Positions 37,746 through 48,289 of a stretch of 64,000 nucleotides of DNA are shown piece by piece. The translations under genes were made by a program, and so were the position numbers. A model generated the notes under the pieces. The model made no database searches, was not told the DNA's origin, and saw only the letters and a list, made by a program, of their open reading frames with translations. Origin of the DNA: Sphingomonas prati (lineage in GTDB: Bacteria > Pseudomonadota > Alphaproteobacteria > Sphingomonadales > Sphingomonadaceae); contig NZ_BMJP01000003.1 of the NCBI RefSeq assembly GCF_014643515.1, positions 124,001 to 188,000 of the forward strand, written 5' to 3'. The stretch's first letter is position 1. Each line of letters starts with the position of its first letter.

Positions 37746-38662
37746 ATGCCCGGCGCGGTGCGTATCCTCGTCACCGGCGGTGCGGGACAGCTCGGCCTCG
37801 CTCTAGCGGCTGCCAAGTGGAGCCCGCAGGTCACCCTGCTATGCCCGACCCGCGCGGAGCTCGACCTAACCGACGCCGCGGGGATCGCGGCTTGGTTCGA
37901 CAGGGAGAAGCCCGACGCCGTCGTCAACAGCGCGGCCTATACCGCGGTCGACAAGGCGGAACAGGATATTGCCGTCGCCTGGGCCGCCAACGCGACCGGC
38001 CCCGCCCTGCTCGCCGCCGCCAGTGCGGAGGCCGGCATCCCGATCGTCCAGGTGTCGACCGACTATGTCTTCGACGGCACGGTGGAGGGCGCCTACGCCG
38101 AAACCGATCCGGTGGCACCGCTCGGCGTCTACGGGTCGAGCAAGCTGGCCGGCGAGATCGCGGTCCGCACCGGTAACCCGCGCTCGGTCATCCTGCGCAC
38201 CGCCTGGGTGGTCAGCGCCACGCGTGTGAACTTCGTCAAGACCATGCTGCGGCTGGGCGAGACGATGCCCGAACTGCGCGTGGTGTCGGATCAATATGGC
38301 TGCCCGACATCGGCCACCGACATCGCTTCCACGATCGTCACGATCGTGGAAGCGATGGTGGCCGACGCCGCCGCGCCGACCGGCACCTATCATTTCGTCA
38401 ACGCCGGGTCGGCCAGCTGGTGCGACCTGGCGCGTGAGGTGTTCACCGTCGCGACCGGGATCACCGGACGGCCGGGTCCGCTGGTCCATGCGATCACCAC
38501 CGCCGACTATCCCACGCCCGCCAGGCGCCCGGCCAATTCGCGGCTGTCGACCGCACGGCTGACGCGCGACTACGGCATCGAACCGCAACCTTGGCGTCCA
38601 GCAATCCGGGCAATCGTCCAGGATCTCGTAACCGCCCAACCCGCCGCAATGGAGACGAACCG

Positions 38663-38666
<4 letters not shown>
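37746..38666 (+). CDS. rfbD: dTDP-4-dehydrorhamnose reductase
   Basis: Last step of dTDP-L-rhamnose synthesis, reducing the 4-keto sugar with NAD(P)H; 306 residues. [16 protein letters not shown] is the nucleotide loop, and [30 protein letters not shown] and YGSSKLAGE (Tyr-x3-Lys) are family signatures. ATG 37746 is chosen because AAGGGG sits about 11 bases upstream. An ATG at 37737 overlapping the rfbB stop (ATGA) would add three residues. A long in-frame upstream extension through rfbB is an artefact. The stop overlaps rfbA (ATGA). Confidence 0.95.
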
Positions 38667-39532
<866 letters not shown>

Positions 39533-39534
39533 AC

Positions 39535-39569
39535 CCGACCGTGGGTCCGGTTGACGGGCCCACGGTCGG
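39535..39569. terminator. Hairpin terminator after rfbA
   Basis: An 11-bp perfect arm pair (CCGACCGTGGG / CCCACGGTCGG) extends inward with one G-T pair to a GTTGA loop, giving roughly 15 paired positions. It begins 2 bp after the rfbA stop and precedes the convergent sulfotransferase stop, so it may serve both directions. Only a short T-run (GTTTC) follows. Confidence 0.75.
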
Positions 39570-39590
39570 CGGCGTTTCGGGTATTCCGGA

Positions 39591-40631
39591 TCAGGCGGAC
39601 CGCCGTCCCTCGTTGTAACCGAACGTCATCCAGTGTTCGAGGCCTGACGCGTGACGCCCCTCGACGACGGCCGCCCGGACATCAGGGTTTGTCGCCAGAT
39701 AACCTTGTTCGTTGAACTCATTGATCAACGCATCCAGCAAGGGTGGTAGTCGCGGTTGTGCCCGTTCAACTACGATCGGCACGTCGCTTCGCCGTTGCTC
39801 GTCCATCGACCGCCGCAGCAGCCGTTCGGTATCGAAGTAGATGTCGCGCAGCCTGTCGATATCGCCGTTGTTCGGTGCTTTGTCCTCGCATGCCGCGATC
39901 AGCCAGCCGTACAGAGCAGCGATCAGGCCGTTGTCGATCGGCTGCGCGGCGTCGGCGACATGGTGCCGCATGTCCTGTTCCAGGAACGCGCCCACCGCCT
40001 TGGTACGGCGGCGGTTGATACGGATGTCGAGCGCCGTCGCGATGCGACCGACCTCGCGCTTCCAGTCCGCCATCAGATGGGCGTAGCCGACGAACACGCG
40101 CGGGACCGAGCGCGACACCTGTTCCGCAAGCATCGTGTACTTTAACCAGAGCGCGAACGAGAATTCATGGCCGATGCCGTCACGCGCAGCCAGCGAGCGC
40201 GCAACCTCGATCGGATGGCGGACGGGCACGATCACCTTGATCGTCCAGCCGCCGCGCCGTGCCGCTTCGAACCAATATTCCGACAGTCCGGCGATCCGCG
40301 GTTCCTTGATTACCAACAGCGGCCGGTCGGCATAGCGTTGCAGGAATGCCTCGATCTGGACGATGAAGGCTTCGCGAAGCAACGGGTTCATTGTCGTATC
40401 GCGTTGCAGCCGCAGCGTGGGGTCGTACCAGGTCAACCCGAACTGCGCGAGGAACTGGCTGTTCAAGGCCAGCGCCTCCGCCGGCTCGAAATGGCCATGT
40501 GGGTTGCCAACGCTCGCACCGAGCAGGTCGTCGGGCAGATGCGCGCCGCACAAGGCCAGCACCTGCGTTAATGCTGACGTTCCGCAACGCCCCATGCCAA
40601 GGACAAAGACTAGGTCCCGCCGTACCGCCAT
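39591..40631 (-). CDS. Sulfotransferase-family protein with C-terminal NPDV/EGR motif
   Basis: 346 residues from ATG 40631 with GGGAG just upstream. A longer in-frame extension to 41147 is rejected because it overlaps the divergent gene start. N-terminal LVFVLGMGRCGTSALTQVL is the PAPS 5'-phosphosulfate loop, and VPVRHPIEVARSLAARDGI is the 3'-phosphate-binding region. It probably sulfates a glycan using PAPS. The C-terminus carries YLATNPDVRAAV...HASGLEHWMTFGYNEGR, a short motif I know from secreted and glycan-related proteins of alphaproteobacteria and cyanobacteria. It lies between the rhamnose operon and the large GT gene, so the capsule may be sulfated. Confidence 0.83.
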   Translation of the reverse strand: MAVRRDLVFVLGMGRCGTSALTQVLALCGAHLPDDLLGASVGNPHGHFEPAEALALNSQFLAQFGLTWYDPTLRLQRDTTMNPLLREAFIVQIEAFLQRYADRPLLVIKEPRIAGLSEYWFEAARRGGWTIKVIVPVRHPIEVARSLAARDGIGHEFSFALWLKYTMLAEQVSRSVPRVFVGYAHLMADWKREVGRIATALDIRINRRRTKAVGAFLEQDMRHHVADAAQPIDNGLIAALYGWLIAACEDKAPNNGDIDRLRDIYFDTERLLRRSMDEQRRSDVPIVVERAQPRLPPLLDALINEFNEQGYLATNPDVRAAVVEGRHASGLEHWMTFGYNEGRRSA

Positions 40632-40874
40632 GCCGCTCCCGCCTCTTAAAATTCTTGTTACAAACCCATCGTATCGGAATTTGATCAGATGAACGTCGCT
40701 TAAATACGAATCCTTAGTCTGCCCGGCGGGGGTTCGCCATGTTCGCTGCGTCCATTCCGCGCGACATCGTTTCACGTCGTACGGCGCTCGGTCCATCACG
40801 AATGACTTGCGACGATACTGCCACCCCAGCATAGCTGATGGTATGGGGACGCTAAAATACACACAGCGCAGTCG
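40632..40874. promoter_or_regulatory. AT-richer divergent promoter region
   Basis: 243 bp without a gene between the divergent sulfotransferase and the large glycosyltransferase. Positions 40645-40720 are visibly AT-rich against the surrounding GC-rich DNA. A weak candidate for the plus-strand gene is TTGCGA at 40807 with CATAGC 17 bases later, and TAAAAT lies at 40853. No operator repeat was recognised. Confidence 0.4.
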
Positions 40875-43800
40875 ATGGCCGATCGCATGACTGCGGGCTT
40901 GTTTGCCGATCTTCGCACCGCGTCGTACCGCAAGCGCGGCGACCGGGCGCGCGATCGGCGGCACTGGCATCGCGCGGTCGTCGCCTACCGCCATTATCTG
41001 GACGAACGCCCCGACGACGTGGCGATCCGTATCCAACTCGGCCACGCACTGCGCGAAATGGGTGACCCGGCGGCGGCAGAAATCGCCTATGCCCGCGCGG
41101 ACGCGGCCACGCCGCGAGACCCGAACCTCCTGATCTGCTGGGGCCATCTTCGCAAGTCGATCGGTGACATCGAAGGCGCGCGCCGCCTTTACGGCGACAG
41201 CGCCGCGATCAACGGCAACATGGCCGCCCTGAACGAGTTAGCGGCGCTCCCAGAAACCCGCCCACCCTTCGAACCACCACACGCCGAAGCGCCAGCGGTG
41301 GTGCAAGGGCCCGCCGCCGAGCCTACCGCGCCCGCCGTGCCGGAACCCGCGGCTGTTCCCCCGCCCGTCAGCGACGCACCGGCCTGGGCGACCGATCTTG
41401 CGTTTGCAAAACCGGTGGATGGCGCTTTCTTGGGCGAGACGGTATTGTTCCTGGCCTGCGCGACCGGCGGCAGGTTGCCGGCCCATGTCGCGCCGTTCGT
41501 CGATGCGCTGATCGATGGGGGCCACACCGTCATCCTCTTAGTCGTCACCGATCGGCCGGTCGCGTTGCCGCCCACGGTGGTCGACCGCGTCGCCGGCGCA
41601 TTGGTCCGGCGCGACACCGGAAGCCGGTTCGCCGCCTGGGCGCATGCGTTGAAACTGCTCCCCGCGCTTTACGGTGCGCCTGGTTTGACCCTGATCGACG
41701 ACGGACTGGCGGGCGACTTCGGCGATGACCGCTTCGCAACCGTAACCGCGCGAATGCGGACGAGCGAGGCCGATCTGGTCGCGCTGACCGGAACCATGAG
41801 CGACGGCTGGCATGTCGATTGCGGTTATGTCCGCCTGAGCCGCACGCTGCTCGCGTCTGAGGCCGTTCAGCTGTTCTTCGACGCGGTGAAGCTGCATGCG
41901 GACCCCGCCGCCCCGGCTGCCGACGACACCGCCTTTCTCGAACGGGTCCAGACCACAGGGCACCGGATCGAGACGCTGTTCCCCGATGCGGATCTCCGCA
42001 CGCTCACCGGCTGGCGTCGCCTGTCTGCGCTTGGGCTGCCCTTCGTCCCGCCGGCACTCGGACAGATCACAGAAGCCCCTGACGTTCAGGATGCGCTCCG
42101 GGCGGCGGGGCTGGACCCATCGACAAGCGGGTACGTCGTGGACACCCCCCCGGCCGACGGCCCGCTCCTGGCCACCCCGCCCCGCCAGCCGCCGGCGGAT
42201 ATGTGGCCGACCGTTCGCTACTACGCACCGGTAAATTATGCGGGGGTCGACGGCGACGCGGCACGCGCGATGTTGTGTTCGCTCCGCCGGCTGCCCATCC
42301 GCCTGAATGTCCACCCGATCCAGCACGGCTATCGTGACGCGACCCCTATCGCCCCGCCCGCTGACGCCATTGATTTCGAAACACCGGCCGATATCGCGAT
42401 CGTGCAGCTTGATCCGGACGACTGGCACCTGCTGACCGATCAGCAACGCGGGCTCATCGCCGACGCGCGTCGCACGATCGGTTACTGGACCGCCCCCTGC
42501 GATGACCGACTGGTCTCGCGCGTTCAGGATTTCCACGCGATCGACCGGATCTGGGTGACCGATCCGACCGGTGCTGCGCAACTGGATCGTCGCGATGGCG
42601 CGGCGGTCGCGGTGATTCCGGACCCCCAGGCGTGGGGCAGGGACGACGCGACCGATGAGGCGCTGCTTGCCGCCGTCCACGCGACGCTGGCCGATACGAC
42701 GACCGATCGGCGCGTCCACCGCCCGGTGCCCAAACTCCGCGGCGGCATCCTCCTGGATGAGTCCACGGCGATCCACGATGCCATCCGGCTCGTCCTGCTG
42801 GCCGCGGATGGTGCGCCGCTGGACACCGCCTTGCCGGATCCCGCCGACGACCGCTGGATCCTGTTCGCGCCGACCGGTGCCTGCATCGCGCCGGATTTTG
42901 CGGACATCGTCATGGCGCACATCGCCGCGCGCCCGGACGCGTCCCTGTTCTACGCGGACGATATTGCGGCCGAGACCGAGTTCGCCGTTGATCACATCCG
43001 GCTAAAGCCGGAATATGACCGCACCCTGCTCGCGGCGCAGGATTATGTCGGCGCGCCGCTGCTGGTCCGGGCATCCGCGCTGGTCCAACTCGGGGGTTTG
43101 GCCGTCGGCCTGCGCACCGCGGCGATCGCGGACCTGCTGTTCCGCGCGGACTCTGCGGGGCTGGCGATCGCGCGTATCCCGCATGTCCTGCTCGGCCATC
43201 GCGGCCAGCGCGTTTGCACCGTACAGGCGGACCAGATCGCTATGCTGCACGCGCAGCCCAGCTTCGGCGGGTTCGATATCGTCCCGGGTGCGGCCGAGAG
43301 CGTCGCCATCCGGCGTCGGTTCGTGTCCGGTGCGGAGCCCGCCGTCACCCTGCTGATCCCGACCATGCGAACGCCCGTCCCATGGGGCGACATGACGCTG
43401 ATCGAACAGTTGCTCATCGAGATCGCTCGGGCCGACTGGCCGATGGAGCGATTGACCGTCATCGTCGGCGACGACGGTGAAGGTGTACCGGACTGGGCGG
43501 AGCGGCGCTGGCCGTTCGCCCTGACGCGGATCGCCACCGCACGCGCGCCCGGCGAGCCGTTCAACTATGCCGCGAAGATGAACCGCCTGTGGCGCGCCGC
43601 CGAAACCGAACAGATCGTCATGATGAACGACGATCTTGTGCCCACCGGGTACGATTGGCTTAACGCACTTCTGACGTTCGCCGTCGATCCGACGGTCGGC
43701 GGTGTCGGTGCGCGGCTGCTGTTCACGGATGGCAGCATTCAGCACGCCGGCATCGGCCCGGTCGGAACGGGGGCGACGCATCTCTGGGTACGCCGCCGCC

Positions 43801-44180
43801 ATGGGACTGGGGCGTATCAGGGCTGGACGGACGTCCAGCGTGAATGGTCGATGGTCACCGGTGCAGTGTTCGCGACGCGGCGGTCGGTGATGGCGCGGGT
43901 CGGCGGGTTCGATGAGCGCTTCTCGCTCGAATATAACGATACCGATCTGTGTCTGCGGCTGCGGACGCTCGGCTACCGGATCGTCTACACGCCGCTTGCG
44001 GAGATGATCCATTCCGAAAAGGCATCGCGCGGCCACGCCCTGCCGCCGGGCGACGAGACGGCGGCGTTCCGCTCCCGCTGGCGCGCATGGTTGGATCAGG
44101 ATCCGTCCTGGCACCCCCGCCTGCACCGCGACCGCATCGACCTGACCCCGCAATATGCCGGCAGCGCCTGGTACGCCTGA
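40875..44180 (+). CDS. Large multidomain glycosyltransferase (TPR plus GT2 modules)
   Basis: 1101 residues. About 25-125 are TPR-like (HWHRAVVAYRHYLDERPDD, LGHALREMGDPAAAEIAYARA). About 128-170 are a Pro/Ala linker. The middle is poorly conserved but includes a GT-B-like start (VRYYAPVNYAGVDGDAARAM, about 450) and an incomplete GT2-type segment (SLFYADDIAAET, IRLKPEYDRTLLAAQDYVGA, about 690-740). About 823-1075 is a full GT2 module: VTLLIPTMRTP, FNYAAKMNRLW, IVMMNDDLVP (the metal-binding acidic pair), GSIQHAGIGPV, FSLEYNDTDLCLRLRTLGYR, MIHSEKASRG. That last module resembles rhamnosyl/O-antigen transferases, fitting the adjacent rfb genes. ATG 40875. Confidence 0.82.
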   Translation: MADRMTAGLFADLRTASYRKRGDRARDRRHWHRAVVAYRHYLDERPDDVAIRIQLGHALREMGDPAAAEIAYARADAATPRDPNLLICWGHLRKSIGDIEGARRLYGDSAAINGNMAALNELAALPETRPPFEPPHAEAPAVVQGPAAEPTAPAVPEPAAVPPPVSDAPAWATDLAFAKPVDGAFLGETVLFLACATGGRLPAHVAPFVDALIDGGHTVILLVVTDRPVALPPTVVDRVAGALVRRDTGSRFAAWAHALKLLPALYGAPGLTLIDDGLAGDFGDDRFATVTARMRTSEADLVALTGTMSDGWHVDCGYVRLSRTLLASEAVQLFFDAVKLHADPAAPAADDTAFLERVQTTGHRIETLFPDADLRTLTGWRRLSALGLPFVPPALGQITEAPDVQDALRAAGLDPSTSGYVVDTPPADGPLLATPPRQPPADMWPTVRYYAPVNYAGVDGDAARAMLCSLRRLPIRLNVHPIQHGYRDATPIAPPADAIDFETPADIAIVQLDPDDWHLLTDQQRGLIADARRTIGYWTAPCDDRLVSRVQDFHAIDRIWVTDPTGAAQLDRRDGAAVAVIPDPQAWGRDDATDEALLAAVHATLADTTTDRRVHRPVPKLRGGILLDESTAIHDAIRLVLLAADGAPLDTALPDPADDRWILFAPTGACIAPDFADIVMAHIAARPDASLFYADDIAAETEFAVDHIRLKPEYDRTLLAAQDYVGAPLLVRASALVQLGGLAVGLRTAAIADLLFRADSAGLAIARIPHVLLGHRGQRVCTVQADQIAMLHAQPSFGGFDIVPGAAESVAIRRRFVSGAEPAVTLLIPTMRTPVPWGDMTLIEQLLIEIARADWPMERLTVIVGDDGEGVPDWAERRWPFALTRIATARAPGEPFNYAAKMNRLWRAAETEQIVMMNDDLVPTGYDWLNALLTFAVDPTVGGVGARLLFTDGSIQHAGIGPVGTGATHLWVRRRHGTGAYQGWTDVQREWSMVTGAVFATRRSVMARVGGFDERFSLEYNDTDLCLRLRTLGYRIVYTPLAEMIHSEKASRGHALPPGDETAAFRSRWRAWLDQDPSWHPRLHRDRIDLTPQYAGSAWYA

Positions 44181-44312
44181 CCCCACCGGCCACCGCGGAC
44201 GGAAAGCAAGGCGCCGCTTGCGCCCGCACGCAGCGGGCGATACGCCCGGTCGACAGCAAGCGGGCACAATAACCGGGCACCTCCGGTTCGTTCACCCACG
44301 TTCGAAAGAGGC

Positions 44313-46007
44313 ATGATGACATCGACCGACGATTGCGGTTGCCGGACGAAGAAGCCGTCGCTGTTCAGCCATTCGACCGGGCGTGTCGTTACCGCACCCA
44401 ACGGCCACCGGGAACTGATCAGCGAAACCGGCGACACCGGCCATCTGCTTTACGGCCCGTACGAACTGCGCCTCCCCGGCCGCTACCGCGTCGTGTTCGA
44501 TCTCGCGGCTACGAACAGCCCGTTCTACCGGTCGAAGGATGCGATCTGCGCGGTCGTCGACGTCGTGTCCGACGACGGGCGGACCCGCCACGCCGAACGG
44601 GAGCTTCGGCTGTCCGAACTGAGCGAAGGGTCCGGCCCGGTGACGCTGGACTTCGTCGTCACGGAGGCCTGCCACCTGGAATATCGCGTCGCGACGACCG
44701 GTCGCGCCGGCCTGCGCGTCGGTGGTGCGGTCCGCATCGTGCCGTTGCCGGGCGATGGTCGGCTGCGTTCCGTGGCGTCCGCCGCGGCCCCCGCGCCCTG
44801 CTATATCGGCTGCGCCACCGATCCGGCGTTCGTCGGCCTCACCGCGACCATGCTCGCGTCGGTCGAGGAGTATGGTTGCGTGCCGGACGCGATCATCCTG
44901 GTCGCCGATTTCGACCTGTCGCCGATCGACCGCGCCGTCCTGCGCGCCAGTGCGGGGCGGATGGGCAAGGCCATGCGCTTCGTGCCGGTCGATCGCGCGT
45001 CGCCGCTGATCCCCGTCATCCCCGACCATCCCTTCCCGTTCCCGCTGATCGGCCGGTTCGTCCTGCCCAAGATCATCGATACGGCCGAAGCGCGATTGAT
45101 CCTGATCGATTCCGACATGATCCTGACCGACAGCCTGCGGCCGCTGTTCGACATGCATATGAACGGTCACGCGGTCGCCGCGGTTCGGGATCCTATGTCG
45201 GCATCCGAACTGCGCGCACGCGGCCGCGAAGTCGATCCGACTTACTTCAATGCCGGTCTGCTGGTGATCGATATTCCACGCTGGAACGCCGCAGGGGTCA
45301 GCGACGTGGCGATGCGGCGCTGGGCGGCCTACCCGGAACGTCCCCAGTTCCTCGATCAGGACGCGCTCAACGATGTCATCGGCGACGACTGGCTAAGGCT
45401 CGATCGCTGCTGGAATTTCTTTTACGCCGGCGAATCGCGGCAGTTCGCCGCCGAATGGTATGAAAGCGCACCCGTCGTCCATTATGCGGGGGCCAAGCCG
45501 GATCTTGCGCGCGATCATCCAGCGGTGCCGCTCTATGATCGCCAGGTGGAACGCGTTTCCGCACGCACCGGCTGGCTTGGTTCGATTGACCAATCGGCCG
45601 ACCGCAGCCTGATCAGCCTCCTTTACGAAATTTTTCTGGGCCGCGAGCCGGAGGCAGAACGCGTTGTCCAGGACCGCGTCGGGCAGACGATGTGGGACTG
45701 CGTCGTCACCGTGCTGCGGTCGGATGAATCCAGCGCCGCTATCCTCGCACCCTTGGTATCGGGTCATCCGTTCGCCCCGAACCTTTACCGTACGCCGCCC
45801 GTACTCAGCCAGCGTTACTGGATGGCCGATCGGCTCCCGCTGTTCCGCGAGACCGCGGACGCGCTGCCTGCGATGCAGTCCTGGCGGGACCTGCTCGATG
45901 CGGTCATGGCCGACGATTGCTTCCGCGAGGCCGCCACATTGCCCGCGGCGACCCGACATGCAGACGACGACGCCACTGCCCGGGCCCAGGTTGCCGCTGC
46001 CCGCTGA
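44313..46007 (+). CDS. Beta-module - GT8 glycosyltransferase with DUF4214-like tail
   Basis: 564 residues. About 22-147 form the beta-module shared with the FkbM protein (LLYGPYELRLPGRYRVVFDL). About 160-430 are a GT8 retaining glycosyltransferase: YIGCATDPAFVGLTATMLAS, the LILIDSDMILTDSL metal motif (DSD), TYFNAGLLVIDIPRW, FLDQDALNDVI, PVVHYAG. About 435-500 (SLISLLYEIFLGREPEAERV) match the short helical repeat called DUF4214, often attached to surface-polysaccharide enzymes. ATG 44313 with AAAGAGG upstream. The gene is 132 bp downstream of the large GT and converges on the glycosidase-like gene. Confidence 0.82.
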   Translation: MMTSTDDCGCRTKKPSLFSHSTGRVVTAPNGHRELISETGDTGHLLYGPYELRLPGRYRVVFDLAATNSPFYRSKDAICAVVDVVSDDGRTRHAERELRLSELSEGSGPVTLDFVVTEACHLEYRVATTGRAGLRVGGAVRIVPLPGDGRLRSVASAAAPAPCYIGCATDPAFVGLTATMLASVEEYGCVPDAIILVADFDLSPIDRAVLRASAGRMGKAMRFVPVDRASPLIPVIPDHPFPFPLIGRFVLPKIIDTAEARLILIDSDMILTDSLRPLFDMHMNGHAVAAVRDPMSASELRARGREVDPTYFNAGLLVIDIPRWNAAGVSDVAMRRWAAYPERPQFLDQDALNDVIGDDWLRLDRCWNFFYAGESRQFAAEWYESAPVVHYAGAKPDLARDHPAVPLYDRQVERVSARTGWLGSIDQSADRSLISLLYEIFLGREPEAERVVQDRVGQTMWDCVVTVLRSDESSAAILAPLVSGHPFAPNLYRTPPVLSQRYWMADRLPLFRETADALPAMQSWRDLLDAVMADDCFREAATLPAATRHADDDATARAQVAAAR

Positions 46008-46030
46008 ACTTAGACCGGCGGCCCGACCCC

Positions 46031-47434
46031 CTACCGTTCGGCCAGCATCGCAGCCTGCACCATCGATGCGGAGTTGGCCGACGTCATGATCTGCTGGGGG
46101 ATCGCCTGTCCGCCCCCGGCGCCGTCGTTCGCCTTGGCGGCCTGCTCCTCGTAGCTGCGATTGCCGTTCGCATTGGGGGTGGCCAGTATCCCGCCCCAGT
46201 TGCCGCCGTAGAAGCCGCCCTCCACACGCTGTGCCAGGATCGACCGCGCGGTGCGACCCAGCGCCGCCGCCCACGCACCGTCCGGGTCCGTGCCCGGCAA
46301 CGGCAGCACTTCGGTCGCGAAGGCCGAGGCGAAGAACGCGTCGGTCCACGGATCAGATATGCTCAGGAATACCTTGCCGAACCCGTTGGTGCTGTCATGC
46401 AGGAAGATGCCGGGCTTCAGCATCCCCTTCGTGATCGTCGCGGCCTGCGCCGCGTATTCGCGCCGCCGGGTCACGCGGTACAGGCGCGCCGCCAGCACGC
46501 CCATCGCCATTGAACCCAGGATGTTGACGGCGCTCACCCCCTGTTGCGGCGGCCCGAAATAGGCCTGGGTCGAAACCAGATACGGTTTTCGACGTAGATC
46601 GATATTGATATTTCCCCAATAGACCCCGTCCGACTGCCGGAAATGCGCCTGCATCAGCGCGAAGATCGCGACCGCATATTGCAGGTAGCTGACGTCGCGC
46701 GTGGTTTCGAACACCGTGAGGGCCGCGATCGCCAGCGGGACTTCATAGACCGACGATGTGCCCTGCCCCGCCGGATCGCCGCCCGGCAGCGCGTACAGGA
46801 TGCCGTAGCGCGAGTAGGAGAAGCCCGGCAACTTCACAGGATCTGTGAAGGGATCGCGAAACCGCTTCAGCGTCGCTGGAATCATCGTGCGCAGGGCGTT
46901 CAGCGCCGAACGGTCCTTGGTCACCTCGAACACCTGGGCGAGATATTGCGCAACCCAGCCGGCATCGTCGCTGGCATAGATCGTCGCGTCCCGGCCGTCG
47001 CCCGCCATCGTCGGCGCGCCGAATTGCGCGCGGGTGCAGTCCCATTGCGACGCGATCATCCGCGCAGTTTCGGCCGATCCAGTCGCCTTCCAGTGCCAGT
47101 AGAGGAAATTATGGTAGCTTTCCTCCATCCACAGCGCCGGCTGCTCGCCGATCGCGGGCAGGCCCCAGCGCTTCTGACCGCCGCTCGGCGGGATGACGCA
47201 GGCAAGCGTCCGCGCGGGCACGACCCGGCCCTTGCTGTCCCACCAGTTGGCGTACATGTCGCGGTAGACCCGGTCGTATCCGGTCTTCAGCGCAGACGGC
47301 GTCTGCGGCGGCGCGCTTTCGGCGGTCGCCCCGCATCCGCCGAGCAGGCCGAGGCCGCCTACCGCGGTGAGGGCCCCGACGCTCAGCCCCGCCAGGATTT
47401 CCCGCCGGGCGCGGACAGCCGTCTCGATATGCAT
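46031..47434 (-). CDS. Tat-exported lipoprotein, alpha/alpha-barrel glycosidase-like (GH76-like)
   Basis: 467 residues. The N-terminus has a twin-arginine pattern (RARREILAGLSVGALTAVGG) followed by lipobox LGGC, so a Tat-secreted lipoprotein is predicted. The mature part is helix-rich with aromatic motifs typical of six-hairpin glycosidases (ALWMEESYHNFLYWHWKATG, and IYASDDAGWVAQYLAQVFEV with paired Asp as in GH76 enzymes, GGFYGGNWGG). Assignment to GH76 is tentative. It lies 3 bp after the kdsA stop in the Kdo operon, so it may trim or release the capsule or its Kdo-linked anchor. It converges on the GT8 gene (23-bp gap). Confidence 0.68.
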   Translation of the reverse strand: MHIETAVRARREILAGLSVGALTAVGGLGLLGGCGATAESAPPQTPSALKTGYDRVYRDMYANWWDSKGRVVPARTLACVIPPSGGQKRWGLPAIGEQPALWMEESYHNFLYWHWKATGSAETARMIASQWDCTRAQFGAPTMAGDGRDATIYASDDAGWVAQYLAQVFEVTKDRSALNALRTMIPATLKRFRDPFTDPVKLPGFSYSRYGILYALPGGDPAGQGTSSVYEVPLAIAALTVFETTRDVSYLQYAVAIFALMQAHFRQSDGVYWGNINIDLRRKPYLVSTQAYFGPPQQGVSAVNILGSMAMGVLAARLYRVTRRREYAAQAATITKGMLKPGIFLHDSTNGFGKVFLSISDPWTDAFFASAFATEVLPLPGTDPDGAWAAALGRTARSILAQRVEGGFYGGNWGGILATPNANGNRSYEEQAAKANDGAGGGQAIPQQIMTSANSASMVQAAMLAER

Positions 47435-47437
47435 GGG

Positions 47438-48289
47438 TCAGCCCTTCACGAATGCGTCCAGCGCGACCAGCCTGGCGGCCAGTGCTTCGAAGTCGTCGAG
47501 CGGCACCGCGTTCGGACCGTCCGATTTCGCGTTGGCCGGGTCGGGATGCGTTTCCATGAACAGCCCGCTGATCCCGACCGCCACGGCGGCGCGCGCCAGC
47601 ACCGGCACGAACTCGCTCTGCCCGCCACTGGTCGCACCCTGCCCGCCGGGCAGCTGCACCGAATGGGTGGCGTCGAACACCACCGGACACCCGGTGTTGC
47701 GCATGATCACCAGCCCGCGCATGTCGCTGACCAGATTATTGTAGCCGAAGCTGGTGCCGCGATCGGCGACCATCAGCCCGCTGTCCGACACCCCTGCCGC
47801 CGCCGCCGCTTCGCGCGCCTTGGCGATCACATGGACCATGTCGTTGGGGGCCATGAACTGGCCCTTCTTGATGTTCACGGGTTTGCCCGATGCCGCAACC
47901 GCCTCGATCAGATCAGTCTGGCGCGCCAGGAATGCCGGCGTCTGGAGCATGTCCACCACGTCCGCCACCGGCCGGACCTGCGCCACCTCATGCACGTCGG
48001 TCAGTACCGGCAGCCCGATTTTGGCGCGCACTTTTTCCAGGATCCGCAGTCCTTCATGCAGGCCCGGCCCGCGAAACGAGCTTCCCGACGATCGGTTCGC
48101 CTTGTCGAACGAGCTCTTGTAGATCAGCAGCACGCCCAGCCGGTCGGCGATCCCGCGCAGCCGTTCGGCGGTGGACAGCGCCATCGCCTCGCTCTCGATC
48201 ACACACGGCCCGGCGATCAGGAACAGCGGATGCGCCAGCCCGACCGGGCGCCCGCACAGCATCGTACCGCTCTCGACGATCGCGTTCAT
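47438..48289 (-). CDS. kdsA: 3-deoxy-8-phosphooctulonate synthase (Kdo-8-P synthase)
   Basis: Condenses phosphoenolpyruvate and arabinose 5-phosphate to Kdo 8-phosphate. 283 residues from ATG 48289, which overlaps the kdsB stop (ATGA). [96 protein letters not shown] and a late [14 protein letters not shown] are diagnostic. A longer in-frame ORF through kdsB is an artefact. FGYNNLVSD, with N where metal-dependent forms have Cys early on, would need alignment to assign the metal class. Feeds the kps Kdo linker. Confidence 0.97.
   Translation of the reverse strand: MNAIVESGTMLCGRPVGLAHPLFLIAGPCVIESEAMALSTAERLRGIADRLGVLLIYKSSFDKANRSSGSSFRGPGLHEGLRILEKVRAKIGLPVLTDVHEVAQVRPVADVVDMLQTPAFLARQTDLIEAVAASGKPVNIKKGQFMAPNDMVHVIAKAREAAAAAGVSDSGLMVADRGTSFGYNNLVSDMRGLVIMRNTGCPVVFDATHSVQLPGGQGATSGGQSEFVPVLARAAVAVGISGLFMETHPDPANAKSDGPNAVPLDDFEALAARLVALDAFVKG

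Noticed and set aside
40632-41147. N-terminal extension of the sulfotransferase by 172 codons
   Set aside because: The extension would overlap the start of the divergent gene and the AT-rich intergenic region. The PAPS loop sits right after ATG 40631, as expected for the family.
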